Below the pieces are notes generated by a model. That model worked only from the letters and a program-made list of their open reading frames with translations. It was not told where the DNA came from and searched no databases. The position numbers and the translations under genes are program-made. Below are positions 21,091 to 32,177 of a stretch of 64,000 nt of DNA, in pieces; within the stretch, counting starts at the first letter, position 1, and every line of letters begins with the position of its first letter. Source of the DNA: Cryptomeria japonica (lineage: Eukaryota > Streptophyta > Pinopsida > Cupressales > Cupressaceae). Where the stretch lies: contig NC_081411.1 in the NCBI RefSeq assembly GCF_030272615.1, positions 38,129,140 through 38,193,139 on the forward strand. The letters are read 5' to 3'.

Positions 21091-21960
21091 GATGTAGACT
21101 GTGAAGGTTTTAGAAAACAACAATTTCATTTCAGATAACAATACAACAGTGACGACTGTATAGGAGAAAACAAAACCTTCTCCAGAGAGCAGCTGCAACC
21201 TCACCCGTAGACATCTTCTGCAGCTAGAAAATACCTTGGAATAAGAGCTTTAGAAGAGCTGGTTTTATAGCGGAGATGTAACAATAACAGATCTTCCTTG
21301 AAGTAAAACAAATGTCAAAGAACGTTAGGAGAATCTAAAGGGACAAAAGGTACAAACACGTCAAATCTTCGTTAAGGGTATTCAAGGTACTCGTACAAAC
21401 ACGTTAAAGCCAATTAAGAGGATCTGAAGTATTGTAGGTTACAGGTAGAAATACACCAAAATTATATGACTAAGAAAATTGAAACGTTGCTAATCAGGAC
21501 AAGATATAAATAAATGGTTTCTAAATTAAAATATATATGTAATCATGAAATTTCGTTCTTCATGAATGTCGCAAGGTCAAGCCCTAAATGTGATACAGTG
21601 TTTGACCAACATTTACTACAAGAATGTGGACCTAACAAGCCAAATCAGGTAATGGCGAATAACCTATGTAGCCTGTCTATCATGTACAATCGTTTCTGCA
21701 AGCGGCCACATGGCAAGCTAGCATATTCTGCCGTTCCCTGCCCACTACAAGCTACTTACAAGTGCTGCCTACAAGAAAACAACGCAACGCAATTAATCTA
21801 ATAGTAACAGTTAATAATATGTTTCGAATATATAATGATTTCTTCAACCGTGGATTACAGACAAATGTACTGAAGGCCTTCTTTTATACAAGAGAAAGAA
21901 TATTGATGATCTCAATGATTGATCATAGCTATATGGTATGGATTACTACAACCAATAAAC
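21090..21960 (-). pseudogene. SDR family 5' fragment 1: promoter plus exon 1
   Basis: On the minus strand 21,214-21,177 encodes MSTGEVAAALWRR up to an AG|GT donor in phase 2. The first exon of the SDR pseudogene at 32,178 is also 38 nt and reads MSTAEVAAGLWRR. A TATA box CTATAAAA (21,263-21,270) lies about 50 bp upstream, as in the other copies. The intron matches the SDR intron for about 70 bp and then is lost, and no second exon exists on this strand. The promoter side (21,300-21,960) is shared with fragment 2. Confidence 0.8.
21263..21270 (-). promoter_or_regulatory. TATA box of SDR fragment 1
   Basis: CTATAAAA about 50 bp before the ATG. The spacing is equal in all three SDR 5' ends of the window. 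Confidence 0.65.
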
Positions 21961-22440
21961 GTTAGGGGAAGAGCATTAGTGGGTATAGTTAATTTTATTT
22001 ATGTTAAGTTCTTAAATAATATATCAGATTTTTATAAAAAAAATATTGTCTTTATATGAGACATAAGTGTTTATAGCTATTGTTTTGGCTTCTTAGTAGT
22101 TATGATAAACATTGTGGTATTTGTTATGGATGTTATGGATGCAAGGGTCAATAAGTGGTCATTTTGAGTTGACATCCAATATATATTTCGTATTGCCTTG
22201 TTAACCATTCACTTTGAAAACCTCAAAATTTGCACAATTTATCGAATATTTATGCACAAATGCCCCAATAATCATGCAATATTGGTAGCAATAAACTTGC
22301 ACAATTGGTCTAATTACTAACTCTTTTTCCAACTACTCATATGCCAATAGATAACTATTAACCCACTACATGATTTTTTAGTGAGCTTTTAATTAACAAA
22401 ATCCAATAAATGTTAATTAGAAAATAGATGGTAATTGGAC
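21961..22440. other. AT-rich spacer, no gene seen
   Basis: No frame or repeat I can assign; ends at the copia-type gag fragment. Confidence 0.5.
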
Positions 22441-22449
22441 CTCTTCCCT

Positions 22450-22601
22450 TATCTTCCCCCACACAAATACTCTTTAAACATTGAAATATGTTGCACATGC
22501 AATTTATATATTTCTTCTAAAAAATCTTCCATTTTAAGTTTCCACATCTCATAGTGAGTAGGATTGAATTTCTTAATATTTGTGTGATAAGTAGAAGCCA
22601 T
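22450..22601 (-). pseudogene. copia-type gag N-terminal fragment
   Basis: Frame from ATG at 22,601: MASTYHTNIKKFNPTHYEMW, then KLKMEDFLEE. The pattern F-N/D-x-T-x-Y-x-x-W-x-x-K-M is the start of copia gag (DUF4219/UBN2 type). It lies about 125 bp inside the PBS, where gag should begin. Only 50 codons remain. Confidence 0.65.
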
Positions 22602-22712
22602 GTATTTCAATCCTTTTCTCAAATCTACAAAATCACACAAAAAAGGCTCACACTGCAACATAAGACCTTCAATTATTAAAGATAACGACACTCCACTCTC
22701 TATAGAACCATT

Positions 22713-22725
22713 GGCTCTTATACCA
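22713..22725 (-). promoter_or_regulatory. tRNA-iMet-type primer-binding site
   Basis: Minus strand TGGTATAAGAGCC sits two bases from the LTR end; it differs from TGGTATCAGAGCC at one position. It shows the internal region of this element lies to the left. Confidence 0.75.
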
Positions 22726-22727
22726 AA

Positions 22728-23807
22728 TGTTGAGAACCAAGGTAAAGAGAGCTTGTAACTTTAATTTTGTTATATGGTTACAAACTTAAAAATATTATCA
22801 AATCTGAAACAAAATAGAAAATGAACATGTGATTGCATCATTCAATATAAATATAGATGTCGACTGGGAAAAGTGGGTAGAAAGAACATGATATAATAAA
22901 GCCAACCATGAAAATATAAATATCATGAAAATAAAATCCTAATCACATCAATGAAACTATGAATACAAAATGCACAAAACAATATAATAAACTCAAACAA
23001 ACATTATGCATCTCCTTCATTCCATCCTGGATCATGTTTCTTTCTCCTCTAATTGATGTTGCTCTCAAATAGATGAGCAACAAATATGATAAAGTAAAGG
23101 AAAATTGACAAAGCAATTGCGAGGATAATCAAAAGATTGTAGTTAGCCAAAAAGAGAAAAGAGAATCCAATTTATTCATTTCCAACATCAATTGGAAAGA
23201 CGAAATCAAAGAGCTATTGATGAACAAGATAAAATGTGAGGGCACATTAAGTGGAGCCAAATGGATAAGTGTTTATTTGGAAGTGGAGAGGGAAATGGCA
23301 TGTTAGTATAGTTAAGTGGAGCGAAATGAGGAAGGTGGAGGAGTAAGGTGGAGTGAAGGGGAGTTAAAATTGGAGATGAAAGTGGAAAGAAACGAGAGAA
23401 GTGGAGTTAAACAAGAAAAAGAGTGAATTATAAATTCCCTCGTATGTTAGCAAATTAGTCAACTAAATAAATTAAGTTATTTAATTGTGAGAAATATGGT
23501 AAAAGGGATAAATAAATTTTTTTATTTATTTACCAAAGATGTGACATTATGACAAGGGAGAAATTAAATGTTTTTTTGCCCTAGGACAAAGATTAATTAA
23601 TTGACAAAATTATTTAATCAAATTAGTGATCGAGAAGAAATTGACGAGATACACAGGAGGATAATTAATAATTAATTAAATAAAGAACATCATTTAATTA
23701 ATTGAAAAATGACACAATATTGACAAATGAAAAAATACCAAAAACATAATATAGAACACATGTTAAAAAGTGTAGCCACTAATGTTGACCGCTTTTAGGT
23801 GTCTACA
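22728..23807 (-). repeat. LTR with PBS on one side and PPT on the other
   Basis: Plus-strand ends are TGTTGAGAACC and GGTGTCTACA. The left neighbour is a PBS and gag start; the right neighbour is a polypurine tract (minus AGAGAGGGGCAAGA). A single LTR in an ordinary element has only one of these. Its right part has the ATTAATTAAATAAA composition of the gypsy-2 LTR and the same TGTAGACACCTAAAA start on the minus strand. Confidence 0.7.
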
Positions 23808-24600
23808 TCTTGCCCCTCTCTGAGACAATGTGACTCAAAGCATTGTTTCAAAAAAAAAAAATTGCATTAAAAGCTGCCCCAGCCCCCTCAAAAAATTGGG
23901 CCAAAAATCAAAACAAGAGGCCAATTTGTTTAAAATAAAGCCAAGAATCCAAAACTGCAAACAAAATCAAAATCAAAAGTCAAATGAGCAAGATATGGGT
24001 TCAGATTTAAAGTTTGTATACTTGATCACGAAATTAAGAGGACTAACTGAAGAAGTGTTAGTACAAGGTAGAAATTAGACATGATGAAACCTTTCTTTCA
24101 TAAGTGCACTTTATCTTTAGAGATCTTTATTTAATATAGCAAATCAATGCCTCACAATATGGCATATAAAGCTAGAGCAATAATGTGATCCATTTGCAAA
24201 AGCATACACATTGCAAACAAGGAATGTTTCAATCCATTCTGTAATATTTGTAAATTAATGGTCGAGGTATGTGCAATAGTCACAAACTGAACATGTCAAC
24301 ACAAACAACCACGCCATACTTGCCTCGAAATTTCATGAAAGCATCCCACATATAGAAGCCAAAACAAAAGACCATGAACCATCCTTGCTACTCTCATCCC
24401 CTGTGGATATATTTGTGTAGCATATGAACATGAACAAATATAAATCAATGAAATATAAGACTTCCTAGACCAAGTGAGTGAAACAAACACATTTCTGTTT
24501 TAAGAAAAAATCCTTTCTGAAATAAAAATGCGTTAAGAGAGTAACCTAAACTTTGCATTAAATGGTGCAGAGAGCTGTTTATGTGAGTAAAATCAGCATA
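23808..24600 (-). mobile_element. LTR-element 3' interior remnant
   Basis: Starts with the polypurine tract and GAGACAATG block shared with the inner edge of gypsy-2's 3' LTR, followed by GCTGCCCCAGCCCCCT similar to the GTTGCCCC block there. The rest has no recognisable coding sequence. The captured antisense gene seen in gypsy-2 is not visible here. Confidence 0.5.
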
Positions 24601-24779
24601 GATGCTGCTTAATATACTACGAGGATTTTAGAAAACACCAATTCCATTTCAAATAACAATACAAGAGTGAAGATTGTATAAGAGAAAGCAAAACCTTCTC
24701 CATAGAGCAGCTGCAACCTCTCCCTTAGACATCTTCTGGAGCTAGAGTATCCTTCGAATAATAGCTTTCGAAGAGCTGG

Positions 24780-24786
24780 TTTTATA
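24780..24786 (-). promoter_or_regulatory. TATA box of SDR fragment 2
   Basis: TATAAAA in the shared GCTATAAAACCAGCTC context found also in fragment 1. Confidence 0.6.
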
Positions 24787-25169
24787 GCGGACATGTAACA
24801 TACCAGTTTTTCTTTGAAGTAAAACAAATGTCAAAGACCGTTAGGGGCATCTAAAGGGACAGTAAGTACAAACACGTCGAATCTTCGTTAAGGGTATTCA
24901 AAGTACTCGTAGAAACAAGTTAAAGACAATTAAGAGGATCAGAAGTATTGTGCGGTTCACGTAGAAATACTCCAAAATTATATGACAAAAACAATTGAAA
25001 TGTACCTAATCAAAAGAAGGTAAAAATTAATAGCTTCTATATTAAAATATATATGTAATCATGAAATTTCGTTCTCCATGACAAATGCCGCGAGGTCAAG
25101 CTCTACGTGTCATACAGCGTTTGACCAACATTTAATATAAGAATGTGGATGTAACAAGCCAAACTAATC

Positions 25170-25459
25170 TGTCTGTCATTTACAATCGTTTCTGTAAGTG
25201 GCCACATGGCATGATTACACATTCTGCTGTTTTCATATCCACTTCAAGACACTCACAAGTGCTGCATAGCAAGAAAACAATGCAATTAATTTAATAGTAA
25301 CAGTTAATAATATGTGTCTGTCATTTACAATCGTTTCTGCAAGCGGCCACATGGCATGATTACACATACTGCTGTTTTCATACCCACTTCAAGACACTTA
25401 CAAGTGCTGCATAGCAAGAAAACAATGCAATTTATTTAATGGTAGCAGTTAATAATATG
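25170..25459 (-). repeat. Tandem duplication of 145 bp in the SDR promoter copy
   Basis: Two head-to-tail units start TGTCTGTCATTTACAATCG at 25,170 and 25,315. Fragment 1 has a single counterpart at about 21,675-21,825, so the duplication arose in this copy only. Confidence 0.9.
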
Positions 25460-25559
25460 TTTCGAATATACCATGATTTCTTCCACCATGCATAACAAAC
25501 TATGGTAGTAAAACTAAACATCGAGAATATCGATGATCTGAACGATTGATCATAGCTAC

Positions 25560-26290
25560 AATGAATAAACATTATATTCCACCACACAAATACTCTTTAA
25601 ACAACAAAATGTCTCGCACATACACGGCATTCTTAATTTCTTATTGAAAAATAGTTTGCACATAGCTTCTTCAGTTTAAAAAAACCTTAGTTATCTATTT
25701 TCTGTCATACAAAATAGAATATTTGATCAAAAATATAAAATCTGTAAATCTTAATAGATTTTTAAACGATTTCTGTTGGTTTGACCTGCTAAATCTGCTT
25801 TCTCAATACTATGTTATAACAAAAAAAATCTATTGCAAAACAATTATGTTATACAAATTTTTTTAGTAAGGAATAACCATTACCTAAAAACATTCATATT
25901 TTTTTATAAAAGAAACATTTATAATCTTATGAACACTTCAATGTAGTGCATCCTTTTGGAGTTTATTGCTCAACTTATGCATGACAGTTCCGCCCAACAT
26001 TTAGATTGTGTGGCATTAACTTTATTAAAAGAAATAATATCCTATATCTATTATTGAACTTTTTAGATGTTTGATTCCTAGGGTGAATAATTGCTAATAT
26101 CTGGAGTTCAATTGTTCGAATCCATATAATTATATAGTGATAAATTCTAATTTATGTTTTGGTTTTAATGAGATTGATGATAAAGAACATTTCTCGTTTT
26201 TATTATTTGATGCATTTTAATATTTAATACTTTTGTGGAATATTATAGTATAGTGTAGGATAATATTCCATCCAAGGATATCAAGTACAA
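25560..26290. other. AT-rich spacer, no gene seen
   Basis: No coding frame or repeat recognised. Confidence 0.5.
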
Positions 26291-26292
26291 TT

Positions 26293-26805
26293 TCAAGTAG
26301 TATCTCCCCTTATTCGAGATGTTTTCACATTATAATAATATAGAGAGACAGTTTTGGGACATTTTGATATCTTGGAGCTCCTACAAAGGATTAGAACACA
26401 AGAAGATAGAAATTGTATACCTTGGTGGATGTGTAGTTTACGCTCATTGCAAGCTGCTACTCCCCTAGTCTTAGTCAAACCTCTAGATTTGGTGTTGAAT
26501 TGTGCCTAGAGATATAATTCAAAACAAAGTGAAGTGTTTGGATTCCATCGATAAGTATTTTTGGACACCAAACTAGCATTTCAACTCTATTTATGATGCA
26601 CCAAATGTATAAAACAAGTAAAGTGAGGGTCTACTTACAAGCTCTCCATACTCCACTGGCCACTCATGTTGCTGCACTCGATTGAATCAGTGGAACCACT
26701 TTGCAATCATCCTTGTACTCTATGCTCCTCCTTCTTTTCTTTGTGCCTTGATCTTTGAATGTGATGGATGCAAATGAGATCCTTCCTCCATGTTCCTATT
26801 TATAG
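26293..26805 (-). pseudogene. Antisense transcription unit captured next to an LTR
   Basis: On the minus strand a TATA box CTATAAATAGG (26,795-26,805) is followed by a purine-rich leader, an ATG at 26,667 and a 29-nt exon coding MSGQWSMES that ends GAGAGCTT|GTAAGT. Layout and leader resemble the PMD unit of gypsy-2 (TATA, similar leader, exon end GAGAGCTG|GTAAGT). A possible second exon frame covers 26,478-26,293 (MTKTRGVAACNERKLHIH...), without PMD motifs that I can see. So the gene is probably a heavily decayed relative; the shared promoter is the firm part. Confidence 0.5.
26795..26805 (-). promoter_or_regulatory. TATA box of the antisense unit
   Basis: CTATAAATAGG, about 130 bp upstream of the exon-1 ATG, matching the position class of the box at 8,177. 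Confidence 0.5.
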
Positions 26806-27074
26806 GCATTATAACCCTAATTTTTTGTGGTAATCCTCTATGGTCCCCATGGTCCCCCTATGACCTGTTGTGGGTCCATTTTTTGCCCATCTAACTTTGT
26901 CTTTGCCTTTTTCTTATCTACCCTCTCCTCTCTCTTGTCAAGAGAATGCCTTAACCTTGTTGTTTCTTTTTCACCTGATCTCTGGAGGGGATATACCACC
27001 TCTATATCAAGGCAAAAATCTATGTATCAACTAATCTATTTTTCTTTCAAATAACATGATAAATTGCATTGTCT

Positions 27075-27089
27075 CAAAGAGGGGCAAAA
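27075..27089 (+). promoter_or_regulatory. Polypurine tract
   Basis: CAAAGAGGGGCAAAA directly precedes an LTR start TGCAGACACC. Same sequence as the gypsy-2 tract, opposite window orientation. Confidence 0.85.
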
Positions 27090-28069
27090 TGCAGACACCT
27101 AAAATTGTCCTATCCTAATAAAATAAATATTTTTATTTAATTAATTATCCCTTTTCTTCTATTAATTAAATAAACTTTTATTTATTTTATTTTTCACTAA
27201 ACTTCTTCTTAGCCCTTTTCTATCCTAATTTAAATAAATATTTTTTAAAATTTAAATCCCTTTTTTCCCCTTTTTTTATAGGCTACACGCCTGTACTTCT
27301 ATTAATATTAAATATATGAAATAGAATTACAAAGTATTGAAAGTGTATGAACAATATCTAAGTTGTCTACCAGCTATCCTATATTTTTTGATATTATTTA
27401 ATTTGGGTATCATCTGAGAATAGTTTCATGCTCATACATACATCCCTTACAAGATTTATAAATACTTTTATGCTCAAAATAAGGGGTTGCTTCATCTTTC
27501 CTTTTCATAACAACCCTTTTCCCAAATTAAATACATATATTTATTTATTTATTTTATGCGGCCCTCCTTTAATTAATTAAATTATATAATATAATTTATT
27601 TAATTAATTCATTTATCTTTTTCCCTCATTTATCTTATCCACTCCCTTTATTTTACTATTTCCTCTACCTATTCTTTAATCTTGGTTAAACATCTTTTAT
27701 TTCATCTCTTAATCCCATCCCTCCATTTTAAAGATGTTCTCTATATAAGAGGCTTCTTCCCTCCCTTTTCGATAATCAACCTTGAAGAATACTTACATTC
27801 TATCGAATTGACTTTAGCCTACATCAAGCTACATCATAGCAACCACATCCATTTGTCATTGAGCTCTTGTGCAGGAATAAAAATCAGAGAGTAACCATAT
27901 CGAAAGCAAGATCAGTGGAGATAGAAGAAAAATGAAGATCAAACCCATGTGAATGTGTGAAGGTATCAATTGAGTTATTTAATGATTTTGCATGTTTGAT
28001 AGTTCTTCATTGATGTGTTGTTGAAATTTCATTGTAGATCTAGGGTTCTGTGGTTGGAACATAAATGCA
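27090..28069 (+). repeat. 3' LTR of a gypsy-2-related element, plus orientation
   Basis: Starts TGCAGACACCTAAAATTGTCC, then the ATTTATTTAATTAATTA blocks. A TATA-like CTCTATATAAGAGG is near 27,738-27,751. Then come a GAGCTCTTGTGCA motif and AAGCAAGATCAGTGGAGATAG, all in the order of the gypsy-2 LTR but strongly diverged. The right end is set at ...AAATGCA by analogy and is uncertain by a few bases. Confidence 0.75.
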
Positions 28070-30380
28070 CAAACACATTCACTAAAGATATGTGAATCAG
28101 ACCCTCAAATGATTCTACATGACGGGCTCATGTTTGCAAAATTTTAATTATCAAAATTGACCTCTTAGTTGTTTCAGAAATGTACATGTTAGAATCCTTT
28201 CGAAACTCACTATATCACTGCCTTGAAAAAATCAAACCTTGATTTTGGAAGCTGCCTCTTGGAGGATTAGTTCATTTAGCTTCAACAAACACATATACAA
28301 GAGGGCTTTTCACTAATCCACTTCCTTCACAAAATAATAAAGGTTAAAGATGAACCCTTTGAAATCTTTTGGTAATGCAATGAACAAACCTTTACAAACT
28401 CCATCTGGTTTCAACTTCAAAAAAATACTAAACTGCATGTTAAAGCTCTACAATCTTGCATAAGAGTACATTAATATGAGAAGAATCACAAGAGCCAATT
28501 CATTTCTCTTGACAACCAATTGGATTCAAACTATTGATCCTCAAATTAGGCCTTCTGACAAACTTCACATCATGCATACAACATATTTCAACAAACTGCA
28601 TTTGCTTTTGACTTGATAAAAATATCAAACAAGATATTGGTGATTTAAAAATTTACATAGGGTTACATGAATATGAGGAAAATTGCAAGAAACAACTAAT
28701 TTTACTTGGAAATCCTCTCGCTCTTGAAAATTAACCTTTGAAGTGGGCCATTCTGGCAAATTTACAAAGTACAAACAACAAATTATTCTTAGACCCTCCG
28801 ATTTGGCATTTTGAAAAAACATCAAATATGACTATTGGGGCTAGAAATGGACATGGACACTTACTGATAACATAAGAGCATGATCCCAAAGTTTTTTTGC
28901 ATGACAATAATAGAAATCAAGTTATACACCCTCAAATTGGGCTACTAAATACATCATAGACACTTCCAATTTTATGAAAATTTGGGGTGCTAATAACATA
29001 TTCTTCAATTATTTCAGCACAAAAAAGAACATTCAAACATATGCTTCTCATACAAAAACCCCTCTCAATGTGAGAAGCTATCTTGATTTGATAGAGATCC
29101 TCTAGACTCTGGCACCTCTAGCCTCCAATATGATTGTATTGATCCTTACCTTCCATGGTACCACTACACTCTCTAAACTTCCAATCAATAAAAATAATAT
29201 GTGTTGCCATGACAAAAAAAACTGAAAAATTATTGATTTCAACAAAATATAAATTTTTTTGTAATAAATCTCTTCAATAGTATCCTTAATCCTAACACTC
29301 TTTTTTCAACTCTTTGTATACCCCATACATGTATATATATATATATACATATATGTATATGTATATATACATATATGTATATGTATATATGTGATATGTT
29401 TATAATGAATTCAAACCTTTGGCAACTGCCATACGAGATAATTCGCATGGTATCTCTTTTAATGCCATAATTGAACACTTCCATAGTGCAAATATATTTA
29501 TCACCAATCAGTGACCAATGCAAATCTCCAAAACACAAATCACTAAACACGCAATCTTCATTATGTGACATTAATCAGTATTTAAAAAAATGAAAATCAA
29601 TACTTGTCTTCACCTCTTTTGACAACATTCAACCACTTGCATATAAGAACATCCCCAACACCACTTGCATATTAGAGCATCCTCAACAGCAGTATATGCA
29701 ACTCATTCAAGAGTATAGTCAATCTAAGAAATAATCACCACCAGTAGGATAAGAAAATCGACTTCTGGCAATACTTAATGCTTACAGATCAAATACATAT
29801 AATTACCAGCTTAGTTCACCTTTAAAATGGGATAAGAATGTGTAAAAGTGACAACTTCACTTACTCCCTAATGCCTTATTTTTCTCTAGAACTTTTCCTG
29901 TTTGAATAATATACCCTTTTCTTGGTACTTTTCTCTCTATCACTCTTGCAAACTTCAATTCTTCTCAAATCTGCAAACATGTGAGGCTTGAAGTGCTTTA
30001 GTGAAATTTGAAAGCAATACATAGTTCGCTAAGTTTTTGATATGGACAATACCTCTTAAATATCGACAAATTTTGTTGTTTAGCTCAAACTTCATGTCAT
30101 GGAGCTGTTAGTCGTAGACCATGTGCAACGCCCATAGTAATACATTTACTAGAATGAATTCATCATTGTTGGAAAAGCTAAAAGGGATTTAAGTTTTCCT
30201 ATAGATATTGAATATAAAGGAAATCATAGGTTTGTATGGATGAACCACAATATCAGGTTTCTAATGAGTCGATGAATAAATCCTTTGGTCAAAGCGTAGA
30301 CACCACAATGACTCCGCCCACCATCCTTCCTCTCAACATAGCTCTGAAACAATCTTAATACTTCTAGGAATAGGCGTGAT
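28070..30380. other. No recognisable gene
   Basis: AT-rich sequence with no frame carrying known motifs on either strand. A microsatellite lies inside (listed separately). Possibly decayed retroelement interior. Confidence 0.5.
29328..29398. repeat. TA/TATG microsatellite
   Basis: Run of TATATATA followed by alternating CATATATGTATATG units. Likely length-variable. Confidence 0.9.
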
Positions 30381-30385
30381 GTTGG

Positions 30386-30398
30386 CTTTGATACCAAA
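30386..30398 (-). promoter_or_regulatory. Possible PBS of a small LTR fragment
   Basis: Minus strand TGGTATCAAAGCC is close to the tRNA-iMet PBS and is followed on its right by TGAGATATAG, which could be an LTR end. I cannot fix the other LTR end (candidate near 30,674). Confidence 0.4.
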
Positions 30399-31149
30399 GT
30401 GAGATATAGAAAAAACATTTATAGACAAGATATAGCTGATATAACTGTAACTAAAAAGATTCATGTAACTACATAACATGCATCACCTAGCCATCGCAAA
30501 AAATAAGTGAGAGGACAATGTAATAGGCCACTTGTATAACAGTAGATATATTTTTCTTCTCTATGTAAGAAGAGATCTACTGTTGTTTGTAGTGGCATTA
30601 GTGTCATGTTTATAGATGATAGCACCTGAGTGAGGATATGGGGATATCTAGTTACGTTGGCCATACAAGATGCTCAAGGTAGATGAAAAGTATCCTATAT
30701 CATTATTAATAATGGTTCATAACATACTAAATCGATGAATAGATAGACAACTCACTTCAAAATAAAAATAGAAGTGGTGTATATCTTTAGTTTCTCATTC
30801 TTATTATTTATTTTATTAATGAAAATAAAATGTTAAATAATTTTTTAAGAAAATTCAAATTACATTTAAATCTTTTATATTTAATCTTTCAGATACTATT
30901 AATTTTTGACACATTATTCTATGCAATTTCTCTAATATGATGCCTTTTTTATTGATGATAATTGTTATAAAAAAAATTAAGTCTAATAGAACATGATTTC
31001 AAGTAATGATAATGATTTATAATATTCTAATTCTATGAAAGGATAGATAATTCCCTCACTTGTAAAAGAACTTGAAGCGGTTTAATTCTTTAATTTCCCA
31101 CTCTTGCTATATACTTGATAAGAAAATGAAATGTTCAACAAATTTTCAA

Positions 31150-31835
31150 GAAAAATGAAATTACATTGAAATTCACATGTTAAGATAGTTGTTCAACTTA
31201 TTTTTATTTGTACTATACCTCATAAACGTAAAATAGGTTGAATGATCTTGCATTCAAATTCACATATCAAAGAAGTCTTTTAATTTAGTTTATTTGTACT
31301 CTGCTTCAGAAAATTAAAAAGATTAAATGAATTTGAATTCATGTGTCATGAAAGTGTTTAATATTGGACCTTTTTTTCAGTACTTCAGATCAGTAACTTA
31401 AATGAAACTAAAATAAAATGTCAGTTTAATTTATTCTTGTACCTACACTAAACAAATGCACTTACTTGCATTCGAATGCACATGCCAAACAAATCAGTTT
31501 GATTTATTTTTATACGTACTCCACATCAGAAACTTAAAGAGATTGTTGGATGGAATATCACAGAAAAAGAAGAGTTGATAAAAAAGTGAATGTGTGTTCA
31601 AAAAACTTACTTGCATTCAAATGTACATGCCAAACAAATCAGTTTGATTTATTTTTATATTTACTCCGCGTCAGAAACTTAAAAGAATTGGATGAATCTT
31701 AAAAGTGAATGTACATTCACAAAAAACTTACTTGCATTCAAATGAAAATACCAAAAAAAATCAGTTTCATTTATTTTTCTGTGTACTCTACACCAGAAAC
31801 TTAAAGAAGTTATATGGAACATCAGAAAGAAAAGA
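31150..31835. repeat. Degenerate tandem repeat upstream of the SDR pseudogene
   Basis: Units share CTTGCATTCAAATG-ACATGCC, CAGTTTGATTTATTTTTAT and CAGAAACTTAAA. The clear ones start near 31,464, 31,609 and 31,730 (spacings about 145 and 121), with two or three weaker copies before them. Ends about 290 bp upstream of the TATA box. Confidence 0.8.
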
Positions 31836-32121
31836 AAGAAAAAAGAACTGGGAAAAAAGTGAACGTACTGCGCGTACACTAATTCAATTACTCATGCCAA
31901 CACACAAGATTAAACGAGTTTATGCAATGAATGTAGTTTTGAATTGTTATAAATTTTGGTTAGATAGGGTAACCATCAACATGGCACCAGGTGGTACGTT
32001 GAACTGGTTCTATTTATATTTGACCTAACAATAGAGGTAAACATAATCGAATTGAATTAAATGATTCAATTCCAATAAATCGTCTTAGAACAATACATTA
32101 ATCAAATTCCAGACATGTCCG

Positions 32122-32129
32122 CTATAAAG
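32122..32129 (+). promoter_or_regulatory. TATA box of the SDR pseudogene
   Basis: CTATAAAG 56 bp before the ATG, in the same GCTATAAA context as the two 5' fragments on the other strand. Confidence 0.65.
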
Positions 32130-32177
32130 CTGGGTCTTGGAAAGCTATTATTGAATGGCATTTGCTAGCTCGAGGAC

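Larger units (their letters stand above)
24600..25560 (-). pseudogene. SDR family 5' fragment 2: promoter plus exon 1
   Basis: Minus-strand 24,732-24,695 encodes MSKGEVAAALWRR in 38 nt with an AG|GT donor, again matching SDR exon 1 in length and phase. A TATA box (24,780-24,786) is in the same relative place. The intron side can be followed to about 24,610 and shares GTATATTAAGCA with the SDR intron at 32,290. The promoter side matches fragment 1 over about 700 bp but with an extra tandem copy of a 145-bp piece. No exon 2 follows. Confidence 0.8.

Noticed and set aside
30224-30664. Two minus-strand ORFs of 64 and 67 codons
   Set aside because: No homology or codon signal; probably chance frames around a decayed LTR.
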